Positions 16,958 through 26,150 of a DNA stretch of 64,000 nucleotides are shown piece after piece. Position 1 is the first letter of the stretch. Every line of letters begins with the position of its first letter. The notes below the pieces were generated by a model. It searched no databases, was not told the DNA's origin, and worked only from the letters and a program-made list of their open reading frames with translations. The position numbers were made by a program, and so were the translations under genes. Location: positions 46,798 to 110,797 of the forward strand of contig CAZJAT010000001.1 in NCBI GenBank assembly GCA_964544145.1, read 5' to 3'. Origin of the DNA: CAZJAT01 sp964544145 (GTDB taxonomy: Bacteria; Hydrothermota; 32-111).

Positions 16958-18295
16958 TTATATATTCGGTATTATTGCTTCGGCTGCTTTTATAATCGGA
17001 TATACAGTAGGTGCTGCTGTCAAAAGAGGATGCGTTCCTATTTGCAGTATAATCACATCATGAATAGTCATCTTCTTCTGAATCATTAATCCAATAATAT
17101 TAATCATTTCACCAATTGATTGGCTGCCGCATAACTGGCCGCCAACTATGATTCCTGATTTCTTTGATACAATCAATTTGACTCTAATGGTTGATGCATC
17201 CGGCAATGTACCCGGATGTCTGTCTTTTGTCTCAAACTTTCCAATTTCAATGTCAAATCCTTCATTCTTTGCCTGTTGTTCTGTTAATCCAGCACTGGCA
17301 AAAGCATGTTCACCTATTCTTGTTGAAAATATACCTATTGTTCCTGTGAATGTTCTGAGAACCTGTAATTTAAACAAATTTGCTCCTGCAATTCTAGCTT
17401 CACTTGTAGCAGTTGATGCAAGCATAACAGGACTGACTTTTCTTGTTATAAAGGATTTGCGTTCTACACAATCTCCGACAGCAAATACATCATCTGCAGA
17501 TGTTCTCATATATTCATCAACCCATATTGTTCCTCTATCACTAATATTGAGTCCTGCTTCTGACAGGAATTCTGTATTGGGTGTATATCCAACTGAAACA
17601 ATTACTGCATCTGCCTTTACCTCTGTACCATCATCCAGCAAAACACCGCTAACCTTACTGTCTCCTGTTATCTCTTTCACCGTTGCTCCTGTCATAACAT
17701 TAATTCCCCTCTTTTTCAGCACTTCATCAACTGTACAGCAAAAATCGCAATCAAGTGCAAGATTCAATGTGTGGGGTAATTTCTCAATAATAGTAACATT
17801 ATTACCCTGTTTGTGAATTTCGTCGGCGACTTCAACTCCGATAAAACCTCCTCCCAAGACAACAATATTATTCAATTCTTTAAGTTTATCTTTTAATGCT
17901 TGTAAGTACTCAGATGATTTACTAATAAAGAATACATTTTCCTTGTCTCTTCCTTTTAGCCACTTGGGTTCTGTGGGTCTTGAACCTGTTGCAATAACAA
18001 GTTTATCATATTCAAATGTATCCTTATCAACAATAATCTGTTTCTTTTCAACATCAATCTTATTAACATTACCAATGAGCAATTCAGCACCTTTACCTGT
18101 AATTGCGCCATCAGGAATATAATTCTGCTCCATATTAATTGTGCTCATTGTATATGGAATACCACAAGGTACAAGAACATGTTTTTCTTTTCTGATAACA
18201 AGAATTGATTTGTCCGGATAATACATTTTTGCTGTTCCGGTAGTGATAATACCCGCAGGTCCGCCTCCGATGATTATTATATCATACTTCTTCAT
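16958..18295 (-). CDS. FAD-dependent pyridine nucleotide-disulfide oxidoreductase (CoA-disulfide reductase / NADH oxidase type)
   Basis: This 445-residue flavoprotein has the N-terminal FAD site IIIIGGGPAGI (7-17), the single redox cysteine C44 (VPCGIPYTM) typical of CoA-disulfide reductases and NADH oxidases, a second dinucleotide site IVVLGGGFIGVEVADE, and the FAD-closing VFAVGDCVE. The C-terminal dimerisation domain is present. An additional CDFCC cluster lies after the NADH-binding motif. It reduces a low-molecular-weight disulfide, persulfide or O2 using NAD(P)H; which one is not decidable here. The start has GGAGG four bases upstream. A Fur-like box overlapping its promoter implies control by iron or peroxide. 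It is a single-gene unit ended by its own terminator. Confidence 0.88.
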   Translation of the reverse strand: MKKYDIIIIGGGPAGIITTGTAKMYYPDKSILVIRKEKHVLVPCGIPYTMSTINMEQNYIPDGAITGKGAELLIGNVNKIDVEKKQIIVDKDTFEYDKLVIATGSRPTEPKWLKGRDKENVFFISKSSEYLQALKDKLKELNNIVVLGGGFIGVEVADEIHKQGNNVTIIEKLPHTLNLALDCDFCCTVDEVLKKRGINVMTGATVKEITGDSKVSGVLLDDGTEVKADAVIVSVGYTPNTEFLSEAGLNISDRGTIWVDEYMRTSADDVFAVGDCVERKSFITRKVSPVMLASTATSEARIAGANLFKLQVLRTFTGTIGIFSTRIGEHAFASAGLTEQQAKNEGFDIEIGKFETKDRHPGTLPDASTIRVKLIVSKKSGIIVGGQLCGSQSIGEMINIIGLMIQKKMTIHDVIILQIGTHPLLTAAPTVYPIIKAAEAIIPNI

Positions 18296-18310
18296 TTTAC
18301 CTCCAGTTTT

Positions 18311-18331
18311 TGATAATGATTTTCATTATCA
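18311..18331. promoter_or_regulatory. Fur-family binding box
   Basis: TGATAATGA and TCATTATCA form perfect 9-base arms around three T. The core matches the Fur consensus (GATAATGATAATCATTATC) at 17 of 19 positions. It directly follows a minus-strand TATAAT (18336-18331) and ends 16 bases before the oxidoreductase ATG, so binding would block that promoter. It is 111 bases upstream of the large plus-strand gene. Whether Fur, PerR or another family member binds cannot be decided. Confidence 0.78.
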
Positions 18332-18441
18332 TTATATACACCATTATGGTAAAAAAATCAAGTGAATTCTTTCACAATCTTATTGGTATCTGTTTACTTT
18401 TTTTATTTTTATACTATTATCAAATATACACGGAGGTGTTT

Positions 18442-21400
18442 ATGGGCAAATTTATTTTGCTGAATATTGTTTTATGCATTCTGTTCATTCCTGTTTTTTC
18501 AATAATCCAACAATATGAACATACATTCCCTATTGAATTCGTGGAGAGTCATACATATGTTTCAATTGATGAAGAAGCTGAAATATCAGATCCTCTTGAT
18601 ATGTTAAAGGCATATGCAGGTTTTAATGCCGGTACATCGCCGGTTGAATTATATGCGGATCTTAAAGTAAAGGTTATTTGGGATACAGATTCCGTTTTGC
18701 AAGGTAATTATTTTACAGTAAGAATTGTAACTGCAATTGAAAAAGGAGACAACCCATCAATATATACAAATTATGGTATTGCTGCAGGAGTAGGTGTAAA
18801 TTTTAGAGCATATGGTCCATTTGGTGGCCCATGGGTAAGTGGACCCGGGTATGGTCTTGATTTTAATTTCAATATTGAGTCAGAGGATAATCCCCCTGCA
18901 TTACCCTCAGATGAGGCAAAGGGAGATGATGTAGTTGATTTTCTCAGCCTAATTCCTGATATAGGAGGAGGCGGAACCAAATCGTTTATTCTTTCAGATA
19001 GAGGAGATACATTGTTTTTAAAAGCAGGAAGCGAAGGAAGCGGAGCATCAGATGTTATGGGCCTTTTTGATATATTGTCATTACGCTTGTCAGCAGGATT
19101 AAAAACAGAATTACCAAAGATAGTCCTGCGGGCATCTCCTGATTATAGTCTTTTTCATGGAACTGAAACACAATGGGATTATTCATTGGGTGATACATTT
19201 TTTTATACGGTTTTTATAGATTCTTTTATACCAACCAATACAATGGCATTTATCAATATCTCAGATCCGAAATATTTCCTTGACCTTTACAGACGCATTG
19301 GTTTATGCCTTCAATCATTTGGTTTTACAGTTGCAAGTTCATATTGGCTAGATGAAGATTTTTATGAATTTTTAGGAAGACGGACATTAGAAATACCTTA
19401 TCAGCTTACAGCTTCAGAACGATATTTCTCAGTCCCAATAAAAATAATCGGCCAGCCAATTCTCAATCCTGACCTGTTTGTCAGCAAAACAGCAGTCTTT
19501 TCTAAAGATGCATTCGGAAATGCAACTAATTTTACAGAAGAAAATGTAACAACAGAAATCCGTATTATAATATACAATATGGGTTCATCTCATTCAGATA
19601 CCACATCAATGGAAATCGCATGGGATGATTCTGTAAAATACATAATAATCCCTCCTATTGATTATTTGTCATGGCTTGATCAGGGTATTTTTGTCACTTT
19701 CACCGAGCCTGGTGATCACATACTGCGTATCACACCTAATTATGACCAAAGCTGTGATGAATTCAACTTTTCAAATAATTATTATGCACGCAAGATTAAA
19801 GTTATACCTCAGTCTAAATATTTTTCAGTAACCCTTAGAGACAAAACAAATAATGCTCTGACACAAGATAATATTGATTTGTGTACATTTCAGACATCTT
19901 ATGGTATTGATACATTCCGCATATCTGCCGACACGCTTTTCTATGCTTTTGTTCCGTCAGGTGAAAATATGCTGATTAATTTTGTTCCGGATTCATCATT
20001 AACGGATTATTATTATACCTCAAAGTATATACAAACAGATTCTATTCCACTCAGCGGCTATACAGAACGTTTGAGAATGAATTTAATGGGTTCAATTATC
20101 GGCACAGTACTTGACCCTAAAGGAGACCCGCTTGACTCAGCAACTATAGATATTGGAGCCTATTCGGTTCAGTCAGATAATGGTTCTGTTATTATAGACC
20201 AATTGTCTCCTCTTCCATCAGGATATGAATACTCAATGCACATCTCTCATCCTTATTTTCTTGATCTGGATACAACAATTTCAGTTCTATCTGGGGATAC
20301 TACCTATTTTGCGATATCATTAATATCACTTGATTCAGTTGTTCCGTCAGGCACTTGCAGTTTTTCAACAAATGTCAGATATATAGACAATCTCCCTTTG
20401 ACTGGGATTGGGAATGAGATTGGCATTGACTTTACAGCTTCTGACGATTACTCAGGCCTGAAATGTGTTGAAATAATGAATAATATTGAGGGAATTTGGC
20501 ATAGGTTTGATTTTGATAAACAAGGGGAAGATACAACACTATATGTCTCTCTCCTTCCTGATCAGCCGGTAAACAATGAATGGGTATACTTAAATTATAG
20601 GTTTACTGATTTAGGAGGCAATACAAGCACGGGAAAATCCGACTCAATCATTGTTGTTTCTAGTGGACCTTCAGGTAATATCAATGCAGTTGCAGACACA
20701 GTATTCTCACCCAATGTCGAGATCACCCTATCCGCATCTGACACACTATGCAATGTGTTTAAAGTATATACCGGAATTTTCAATTTCAATATTAGCTCTT
20801 TTTTATATGATGGAGAAAACCGTACAATCCCCATCCCTACATCAAGCGGTGTCTATCAGATATTCGCAGTATTTGAGAATGAAATGGGTGTAAGAGGAGA
20901 TACTGTTTTTGATACAATTCACTATATTGACATTGGGGACATTCTGATAAATAACGGTGATGAGTACTCAAATTCAAATGAGGTTGAACTGGTGATTTAT
21001 CCCAAAGCAGTATCTGCTGGAATAAATGATATTAGCGGATATTTTGACAGGGGCGGGTATCCTTCATTGCAGACATTTGTACCCAATTGCTCATCTATAG
21101 GTGCAATATCAATTTATTTTTCTTTCTTGGATTCACTTGATTTCTCCATGGCATTATTCACAGATTCAACTGATGGCCTGTATGACCATATACCCGGCCA
21201 TATACTCTCTGAATGCACTGTATATGAGGACTCATCTGCAGGATGGTATTATGGTGTATTTGATACAGCTGTAAATGTCTCACCTACAGATACATATCAG
21301 ATTGTGCTGTTTAGAAATAATCTGGATGAATCCTTTGTACCATTCACTGCTGCCGCTGTTGATGACAGCAGATACGGAACAGGCACCTATTATTATGCTC

Positions 21401-23160
21401 CGACCATGAACATGTGGATTGCAGGAGGGTTTGATTTAGCATTCAAAATCTACACATCTCCAGATTCATTTATTGTCAGTAATTCAAGTGATTTCTCAAT
21501 TCATAATTCCTATACAGATGAATCAATATTGCTGTGGTCATTAAATCCCGGCGAAGGCGAGAAACTTGTGTTTGCAAAATCCTTTTATAATATGCTTTCA
21601 CCAGGACTAATATATGATGGTATTATTATTGATACTAGTGCACCTGAAATATATAATGTTCGATTAAATAAAAACAATCTATTTACAACAGAACCATATT
21701 GCTCAATAGCAGTCTCATTCAAGGATAATTACAGTGAATTTGCATCTATTGATATTAATAATGGAGAATACACTTTAGGGTTTATTGAATCTGATTTGAA
21801 GTTCAGATATAATTTTCCTGATTCAGTCCCGGGTACCAAACATATGCATATCATATTGAGAGACCACATGGGCAATGAATGCTTCATTGATACATTTATT
21901 GATTATGACCCTAGCGGTGCTCCGATAAGTGCGTGTTTTGATAATTCTGATAATTATTATATAAAATCCAGATACCCTACTCTCAACATATCGCCAGTTA
22001 AATCAATCACACCTGAGTTCATGAGATATTCCGAAGATATGTTTAATATGGGAGAATGGAAGCTGTTTACATCATCAGTCAAATGTACATTGGATGCAGA
22101 ATGCGCATCACATATAATGCGCATTGAAATAAAAGATAATTACGGACAGATAAAGACATCAGCTGTATCTGCATTCGTTGACAGCACACCTCCAGGGAAT
22201 ATAGAATCTATTGATGATGAGGGTGATTTTACAGAGAGCAGCCACATATCATTCAGCTGGGCAGGTGTTAAAGATGATAGCGAAAGCAGATTAAAATCAC
22301 TGCATCTTATTTTAAATGATTTAACATTACTTACTCAGAGCGATTCATTATACCTCTCTCCATATGTAAATACATACACATTTACTGCTAATTTAAACAG
22401 ATATCATAATTATTCTGCTGCCATAGTATCTCAAAATAATGCTGGCCTATATGCAGACCCCATTTACTCAAATGGAATCATTCTAAATTACTCACCATCA
22501 GCACCTATTCTGCTTATGCCCGAATCAAATGACTCCACAGGTACAAGACCGGTATTTTTGCTTTATGCAAATGACAATGACTCTGATACAACATTATGTT
22601 TCTCTATTGAAATCTCAGATGATTCCTCATTTTCCAGCATTATAAGAACTTTTAATGGAAAAATAAATACATCCGGATGGAATAGGAATAGATACACCTC
22701 TTATGACACAGCTCAATATATCGTATCCTCCGCCGACAGTTTAATGTTGGGACATACATATTTCTGGAGAGCATTAACTCATGATTCTGTAACAAGCTCA
22801 ACTATATCATCCATCAAACCATTCACTGTTCAATATTGTTCAGGTATACTGCCTGATTTTGCATTAGCTCCGGATGATTCGGTATTCTCAGTTCATATTA
22901 CAAATATAATCACTGGAACAGAAAGAGCATTTATTAATTTGATATCTCCATTTTCAGGATATACAGAAATTTATATTTATGATATTAAAGGATCAAGGAT
23001 CAAGACATTCCTCCAATCACCTGTAAATAAGGGCGGTTACAGATTTACTTGGGACTTGCGAGATGATTATAACTGCACAATTAGCACAGGTATTTATTTT
23101 ATATACGCTGTTTCAAATAATAATATAATTACCAAACAGAAATTTGAGATATTAAAATAA
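18442..23160 (+). CDS. very large secreted multidomain protein with C-terminal sorting-like domain
   Basis: A 1572-residue exported protein of unknown function. I chose the ATG at 18442 because it has GGAGG five bases upstream and begins a clean signal peptide (MGKFILLNIVLCILFIPVFS). An open frame extends 44 codons further up, but with no ribosome site. The mature protein is a string of beta-sandwich-like segments: a unique N-terminal part (about 25-390), a CARDB-like region (about 400-490), a carboxypeptidase regulatory-like domain (GSIIGTVLDPKGDPLDSATI) and several Ig/Fn3-like segments with DxxxP linkers. The last 75 residues (YTEIYIYDIKGSRIKTF, then GIYFIYAV) resemble FlgD-Ig or Por secretion C-terminal domains. 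It is probably a surface adhesin or scaffold. It is convergent with another sorting-domain protein. Confidence 0.72.
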   Translation: MGKFILLNIVLCILFIPVFSIIQQYEHTFPIEFVESHTYVSIDEEAEISDPLDMLKAYAGFNAGTSPVELYADLKVKVIWDTDSVLQGNYFTVRIVTAIEKGDNPSIYTNYGIAAGVGVNFRAYGPFGGPWVSGPGYGLDFNFNIESEDNPPALPSDEAKGDDVVDFLSLIPDIGGGGTKSFILSDRGDTLFLKAGSEGSGASDVMGLFDILSLRLSAGLKTELPKIVLRASPDYSLFHGTETQWDYSLGDTFFYTVFIDSFIPTNTMAFINISDPKYFLDLYRRIGLCLQSFGFTVASSYWLDEDFYEFLGRRTLEIPYQLTASERYFSVPIKIIGQPILNPDLFVSKTAVFSKDAFGNATNFTEENVTTEIRIIIYNMGSSHSDTTSMEIAWDDSVKYIIIPPIDYLSWLDQGIFVTFTEPGDHILRITPNYDQSCDEFNFSNNYYARKIKVIPQSKYFSVTLRDKTNNALTQDNIDLCTFQTSYGIDTFRISADTLFYAFVPSGENMLINFVPDSSLTDYYYTSKYIQTDSIPLSGYTERLRMNLMGSIIGTVLDPKGDPLDSATIDIGAYSVQSDNGSVIIDQLSPLPSGYEYSMHISHPYFLDLDTTISVLSGDTTYFAISLISLDSVVPSGTCSFSTNVRYIDNLPLTGIGNEIGIDFTASDDYSGLKCVEIMNNIEGIWHRFDFDKQGEDTTLYVSLLPDQPVNNEWVYLNYRFTDLGGNTSTGKSDSIIVVSSGPSGNINAVADTVFSPNVEITLSASDTLCNVFKVYTGIFNFNISSFLYDGENRTIPIPTSSGVYQIFAVFENEMGVRGDTVFDTIHYIDIGDILINNGDEYSNSNEVELVIYPKAVSAGINDISGYFDRGGYPSLQTFVPNCSSIGAISIYFSFLDSLDFSMALFTDSTDGLYDHIPGHILSECTVYEDSSAGWYYGVFDTAVNVSPTDTYQIVLFRNNLDESFVPFTAAAVDDSRYGTGTYYYAPTMNMWIAGGFDLAFKIYTSPDSFIVSNSSDFSIHNSYTDESILLWSLNPGEGEKLVFAKSFYNMLSPGLIYDGIIIDTSAPEIYNVRLNKNNLFTTEPYCSIAVSFKDNYSEFASIDINNGEYTLGFIESDLKFRYNFPDSVPGTKHMHIILRDHMGNECFIDTFIDYDPSGAPISACFDNSDNYYIKSRYPTLNISPVKSITPEFMRYSEDMFNMGEWKLFTSSVKCTLDAECASHIMRIEIKDNYGQIKTSAVSAFVDSTPPGNIESIDDEGDFTESSHISFSWAGVKDDSESRLKSLHLILNDLTLLTQSDSLYLSPYVNTYTFTANLNRYHNYSAAIVSQNNAGLYADPIYSNGIILNYSPSAPILLMPESNDSTGTRPVFLLYANDNDSDTTLCFSIEISDDSSFSSIIRTFNGKINTSGWNRNRYTSYDTAQYIVSSADSLMLGHTYFWRALTHDSVTSSTISSIKPFTVQYCSGILPDFALAPDDSVFSVHITNIITGTERAFINLISPFSGYTEIYIYDIKGSRIKTFLQSPVNKGGYRFTWDLRDDYNCTISTGIYFIYAVSNNNIITKQKFEILK

Positions 23161-23167
23161 TCTTAAT

Positions 23168-24007
23168 TTATTGTTTAAAAACTGATATTATCAGCTTAAT
23201 TATTTTTCTGTCATTTCCGTTTTTTCCAATCGCAAAGTACACGCCATCAGAATAATCAAGTTCTATTAAATCACCGGCTAAAACAGATCTATTCATCAGC
23301 AGCCGCCCTGTAATATCATATATGCTGAATATACATGCTATGTCTATGCTGATAATACCGTTTAATGAATTATATGTGAATATGTCTGAATATGTATCTT
23401 CATTCTCATTAATTTCAATATTTTCCGTGTCTAGTTTAACCAAAATATCTGTGGGTCCTGATACTGTACCCCTAATCATATAATCACCTGTCTTTCCGGT
23501 AATTTGATCATAAAGAGGAACCCAATCTGTTGTATTATAATACCAACTCCTTGCATCTGAACCGGATCCCAATGCCATTGTATCAGACAGAACAAGTGAT
23601 TTGTCGGCTTGCCTATCACTTGTTCTTGCATATATTCCAATCCAGAATAAATCCGATACAGTTATAGGCATATATAATGTGTGTGTTATCATATGGGGAC
23701 CTCCCGAACCTATAAGCATGTCTGATTTATAAATTGGATTATCAATATCCGGGCCGCCTCCGTCAAGTTTATTAGGCCATATATAGATGGTATCTGTTTC
23801 AATACTTTTTGTCTCCCTACCCCAAGAGAGTGTCATTACAGTGCATGATTCCTCAGCATAATATTTTACTGCTCTGTAATTGGCACCGGCCCACTTCAAC
23901 ATTGATATTTCACTATAAACATCCCCATCATCATGCTGTAAATAGTATAATTCACTGCTTACTGAAACAGCAAACAGAATGAATAAAACAATAATTGTAG
24001 TTTTCAT
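23168..24007 (-). CDS. secreted protein with C-terminal sorting-like domain
   Basis: A 279-residue exported protein. The ATG at 24007 was chosen because AGGAGG lies five bases upstream and a signal peptide (MKTTIIVLFILFAVSVSS) begins there. Residues 20-190 form a beta-rich region with aromatic residues and no motif I recognise; it resembles the carbohydrate- or cell-surface-type sandwich domains seen next to sorting domains in FCB bacteria. The C-terminus (IFSIYDITGRLLMNRSV, then GVYFAIG) resembles the same Por/FlgD-like sorting domain as in the convergent large protein, 7 bases away. The two may be exported by one pathway. No function can be given. Confidence 0.68.
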   Translation of the reverse strand: MKTTIIVLFILFAVSVSSELYYLQHDDGDVYSEISMLKWAGANYRAVKYYAEESCTVMTLSWGRETKSIETDTIYIWPNKLDGGGPDIDNPIYKSDMLIGSGGPHMITHTLYMPITVSDLFWIGIYARTSDRQADKSLVLSDTMALGSGSDARSWYYNTTDWVPLYDQITGKTGDYMIRGTVSGPTDILVKLDTENIEINENEDTYSDIFTYNSLNGIISIDIACIFSIYDITGRLLMNRSVLAGDLIELDYSDGVYFAIGKNGNDRKIIKLIISVFKQ

Positions 24008-24315
24008 GCAATCCTCCTTTTTCATTATATATAACAATAAATATACCATTTGCCTACCTTCTTAAACTTACTTATTGTTTGATTTATAATCTGCCAATCC
24101 CGCTACAATTGAATTATATGTCATACATTTGCTACTCTATCATTTATTCATTCCTGATTTCTAAATACATTATAGCTTGAATCAATTATAATAATTGATT
24201 AATAATCAATCATCTGCTTTTAATTAAAATCGCCTGCAATCAATCCTTTACCTATTGACATTTATTGGTTTTTGTATAATATTTATTTCTAAGATTTAAT
24301 TTTAAGGAGGTTTAA
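24008..24315. other. intergenic region between divergent secreted protein and rpsT
   Basis: This 308-base AT-rich region holds the ribosome binding sites of both flanking genes, a probable rpsT promoter (24255-24283), and a perfect 9-base inverted repeat AATCAATTA / TAATTGATT with three bases between (24180-24200). I see no open reading frame or structured RNA family in it. The inverted repeat could be an operator, but such repeats also arise by chance at this base composition. Confidence 0.5.
24255..24283 (+). promoter_or_regulatory. probable rpsT promoter
   Basis: TTGACA (24255-24260) is followed after 17 bases by AATATT (24278-24283); a perfect TATAAT (24275-24280) sits at the shorter spacing of 14. 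Either way transcription would start about 25-30 bases before the TTG start of rpsT. Confidence 0.5.
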
Positions 24316-24561
24316 TTGCCTAGTCATAAGTCCTATAAAAAAAGCATTCTAAAGAATGAGATCAGAATGAAACGTAATAAAGCTCATAAAACAAGGGTAA
24401 AAAATATCTTTAAAGCAGTGGAAAATGCTGAAACTGCAGAGCAGAAAGCTGAACTGATCAATCAGGGTTATCAGATTATTGATAGAGCATGCGCATATCA
24501 CATTATGAAGAAGAACAAAGCTTCAAGAAAGAAAAGTCAATTAGCAAAACTACTTTCATAA
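24316..24561 (+). CDS. rpsT: 30S ribosomal protein S20
   Basis: S20 is a primary 16S rRNA-binding protein of the small subunit body. The 81-residue lysine-rich, all-helical sequence starts MPSHKSYKKSILKNEIRMKR and contains the conserved RACAYHIMKKNKASRKKSQL segment near the C-terminus. It uses a TTG start with AAGGAGG five bases upstream; weak start codons are common in rpsT and fit known translational autocontrol in other bacteria. It is a single-gene unit on the plus strand and ends at a bidirectional terminator shared with tonB. Confidence 0.94.
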   Translation: MPSHKSYKKSILKNEIRMKRNKAHKTRVKNIFKAVENAETAEQKAELINQGYQIIDRACAYHIMKKNKASRKKSQLAKLLS

Positions 24562-24570
24562 GATTTTTAT

Positions 24571-24609
24571 AAAAAAAAACAGGCACATTAATGTACCTGT
24601 TTTTTTTAT
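24571..24609. terminator. bidirectional rho-independent terminator (rpsT / tonB operon)
   Basis: Inverted repeat ACAGGCACATT / AATGTACCTGT is flanked by nine A on the left and a T run on the right, so it can terminate transcription from both sides. The one mismatch is C-A on the plus strand but G-U on the minus strand, so pairing is better for the tonB transcript. Confidence 0.85.
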
Positions 24610-24624
24610 TCCCAAATTCTAATA

Positions 24625-25236
24625 TCAATTTGTAATAGAGAAATTCACGGGGAATGTCACATATGCTCTGACAGGTATATCCCTGGACATAGCCGGGGTA
24701 AATGTCATTTGATATGCTGCATTTATTGCAGATTCATCAAGTAATGGATGCACACTTTTTATGACCTTTACATGCGATACAGAACCATCTGTTTCAACTA
24801 CTAATTCGAGGAACACAGTTCCTTCTATCCCTAATTGCCTTGCTGCCTCCGGGTATTCAGGATCAATTTTCACAACTACAACAGGAGCATTTTCATAAAT
24901 TCTATATATCTCTCCTGATGCTTCATCCATAAGCGAAGGATCTTCAAATGTTGTTTCAAATTCTATCTCTTCCGTTACTTCTGATTCTTTATTTGTTTCT
25001 GTAATCTTCTTAGGCAATTTAGGTTTTTCTATCTTCTTAGGTTCTTTAGGCTGCTGCAGCATTTCATCGGGCAGTTTTTCCATTACTGTTTCCGAGGTTT
25101 TTGCTCTCATTTTATAAGGATTGGGCTCAAACTTCGGAATAAGCTGAAAGAGTATAATAAATAGTACTAATGTTGATAGCAATGACGTTTTCAGCATTGT
25201 TGGGTATTTTTTCTTAATATCTTTTGTTTCATTCAT
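24625..25236 (-). CDS. tonB: TonB energy-transducing protein
   Basis: TonB carries proton-motive energy from ExbB/ExbD to outer-membrane receptors. The 203-residue protein has one N-terminal membrane anchor (residues about 14-34, LKTSLLSTLVLFIILFQLIP), a Pro/Lys/Glu-rich periplasmic linker (PKEPKKIEKPKLPKKITE), and the C-terminal TonB domain (YPEAARQLGIEGTVFLELVV, then HPLLDESAINAAYQMTFTPA). It is the last gene of exbB-exbD-exbD-tonB, 9 bases after the second exbD, and ends at a strong bidirectional terminator. The presence of a TonB system is direct support for an outer membrane. Confidence 0.92.
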   Translation of the reverse strand: MNETKDIKKKYPTMLKTSLLSTLVLFIILFQLIPKFEPNPYKMRAKTSETVMEKLPDEMLQQPKEPKKIEKPKLPKKITETNKESEVTEEIEFETTFEDPSLMDEASGEIYRIYENAPVVVVKIDPEYPEAARQLGIEGTVFLELVVETDGSVSHVKVIKSVHPLLDESAINAAYQMTFTPAMSRDIPVRAYVTFPVNFSITN

Positions 25237-25245
25237 AATGCACCC

Positions 25246-25668
25246 CTATTTAATATCACTTATTCGTCTTGCTGCTAATGATACACGTAATGCATTGGAC
25301 TTTATCAGTTGACCGAATATATCATTTGAGATCCAATAAGGAGTATCCTTATCAGCCATAATTGATACAATTATATTCGGGTCAATACGTTTCTTAGTCT
25401 GCATTATGTCCTTAACTTTTCCTATGGGAATGATCCTGTCATCAATACTGACAACACCATTGTCACCTTTATATCCGACCCAGACATGAGCTACATGCTT
25501 AACAGAGATTTTCTTTGCAGCCAGTGCACCCGGCAATTCTACCTTCAAACCCTGTTCAGCTCTAAATACTGTTGACACCATAAAGAATATGAGCAACAGG
25601 AAAACAATGTCTGAAACGGATGCTGTAGTTATTTCCGCCTTTTCGGTTTCAACCTTTTCAAAACGCAT
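25246..25668 (-). CDS. exbD: ExbD/TolR-family biopolymer transport protein, copy 2
   Basis: A 140-residue ExbD/TolR protein: an N-terminal cytoplasmic piece, one membrane helix (VSDIVFLLLIFFMVSTVF, residues about 18-36) with the essential Asp (D20) in the SDIVFLLLIFFM motif, and a periplasmic domain. The Asp is the proton-conducting residue of the ExbBD motor. It follows the first exbD by 8 bases and precedes tonB by 9. Two non-identical ExbD proteins in one operon are common in Bacteroidetes-type and FCB lineages, where they may form a heterodimer inside the ExbB pentamer. Confidence 0.92.
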   Translation of the reverse strand: MRFEKVETEKAEITTASVSDIVFLLLIFFMVSTVFRAEQGLKVELPGALAAKKISVKHVAHVWVGYKGDNGVVSIDDRIIPIGKVKDIMQTKKRIDPNIIVSIMADKDTPYWISNDIFGQLIKSNALRVSLAARRISDIK

Positions 25669-25676
25669 TATTCCTC

Positions 25677-26132
25677 CTATTCCTCGTCATCTTCAGCCGG
25701 GGAAAGAGAGATCCTCTCTTTCTTCCCTGTTTTCTCGAATGCTATTTTCAATTGGTCAAATACACGCACCATAAAATCGTATTTCGCAAGTCTTGTTGGA
25801 ATAATTGAAAAAATCAATTTATCTTCATTGTCATTTTGAAGTATTTCAATAGTCTTATCAGAGACCTTTGACCACTCTACGGGTTCAATTGTCTCAACAT
25901 CACCCACAAAATATCCCATTTTGACATTTCCGAATTTATCAATACGCACTTTGACTATGGTTTCGCTTTTAACCTTTATATCTTCCTGACTGTCTTCCGG
26001 CAGTACTATTTGAAGACCCATTTCATTATTAAAAACTGTTGTAACCATAAAGAAAATTAGCAATAAGAAAACAATGTCACCCATTGAACCTGTTGGGATA
26101 TCTGAGCTGACTTTGCTTTTCTTTTTAATCAT
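25677..26132 (-). CDS. exbD: ExbD/TolR-family biopolymer transport protein, copy 1
   Basis: A 151-residue ExbD/TolR protein with the membrane helix MGDIVFLLLIFFMVTTVF (about residues 17-34); D19 is the conserved proton-carrying aspartate. The periplasmic domain (about 40-145) follows. The N-terminal motif is nearly the same as in the second copy downstream, but the periplasmic domains differ, so they are not a recent duplication. It lies 18 bases after exbB in the same operon. Together with ExbB it forms the inner-membrane motor that powers TonB. Confidence 0.92.
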   Translation of the reverse strand: MIKKKSKVSSDIPTGSMGDIVFLLLIFFMVTTVFNNEMGLQIVLPEDSQEDIKVKSETIVKVRIDKFGNVKMGYFVGDVETIEPVEWSKVSDKTIEILQNDNEDKLIFSIIPTRLAKYDFMVRVFDQLKIAFEKTGKKERISLSPAEDDEE

Positions 26133-26150
26133 ATTTATTCTCCAAAATAA

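Noticed and set aside
18310..18441. Longer start of the large secreted protein (44 extra codons)
   Set aside because: The extension runs through the Fur box and has no ribosome site, while the ATG at 18442 has GGAGG and begins a signal peptide.
24180..24200. 9-base inverted repeat AATCAATTA / TAATTGATT as an operator
   Set aside because: It is entirely AT-rich and lies far from both promoters, so chance is a sufficient explanation; it is mentioned only in the intergenic entry.
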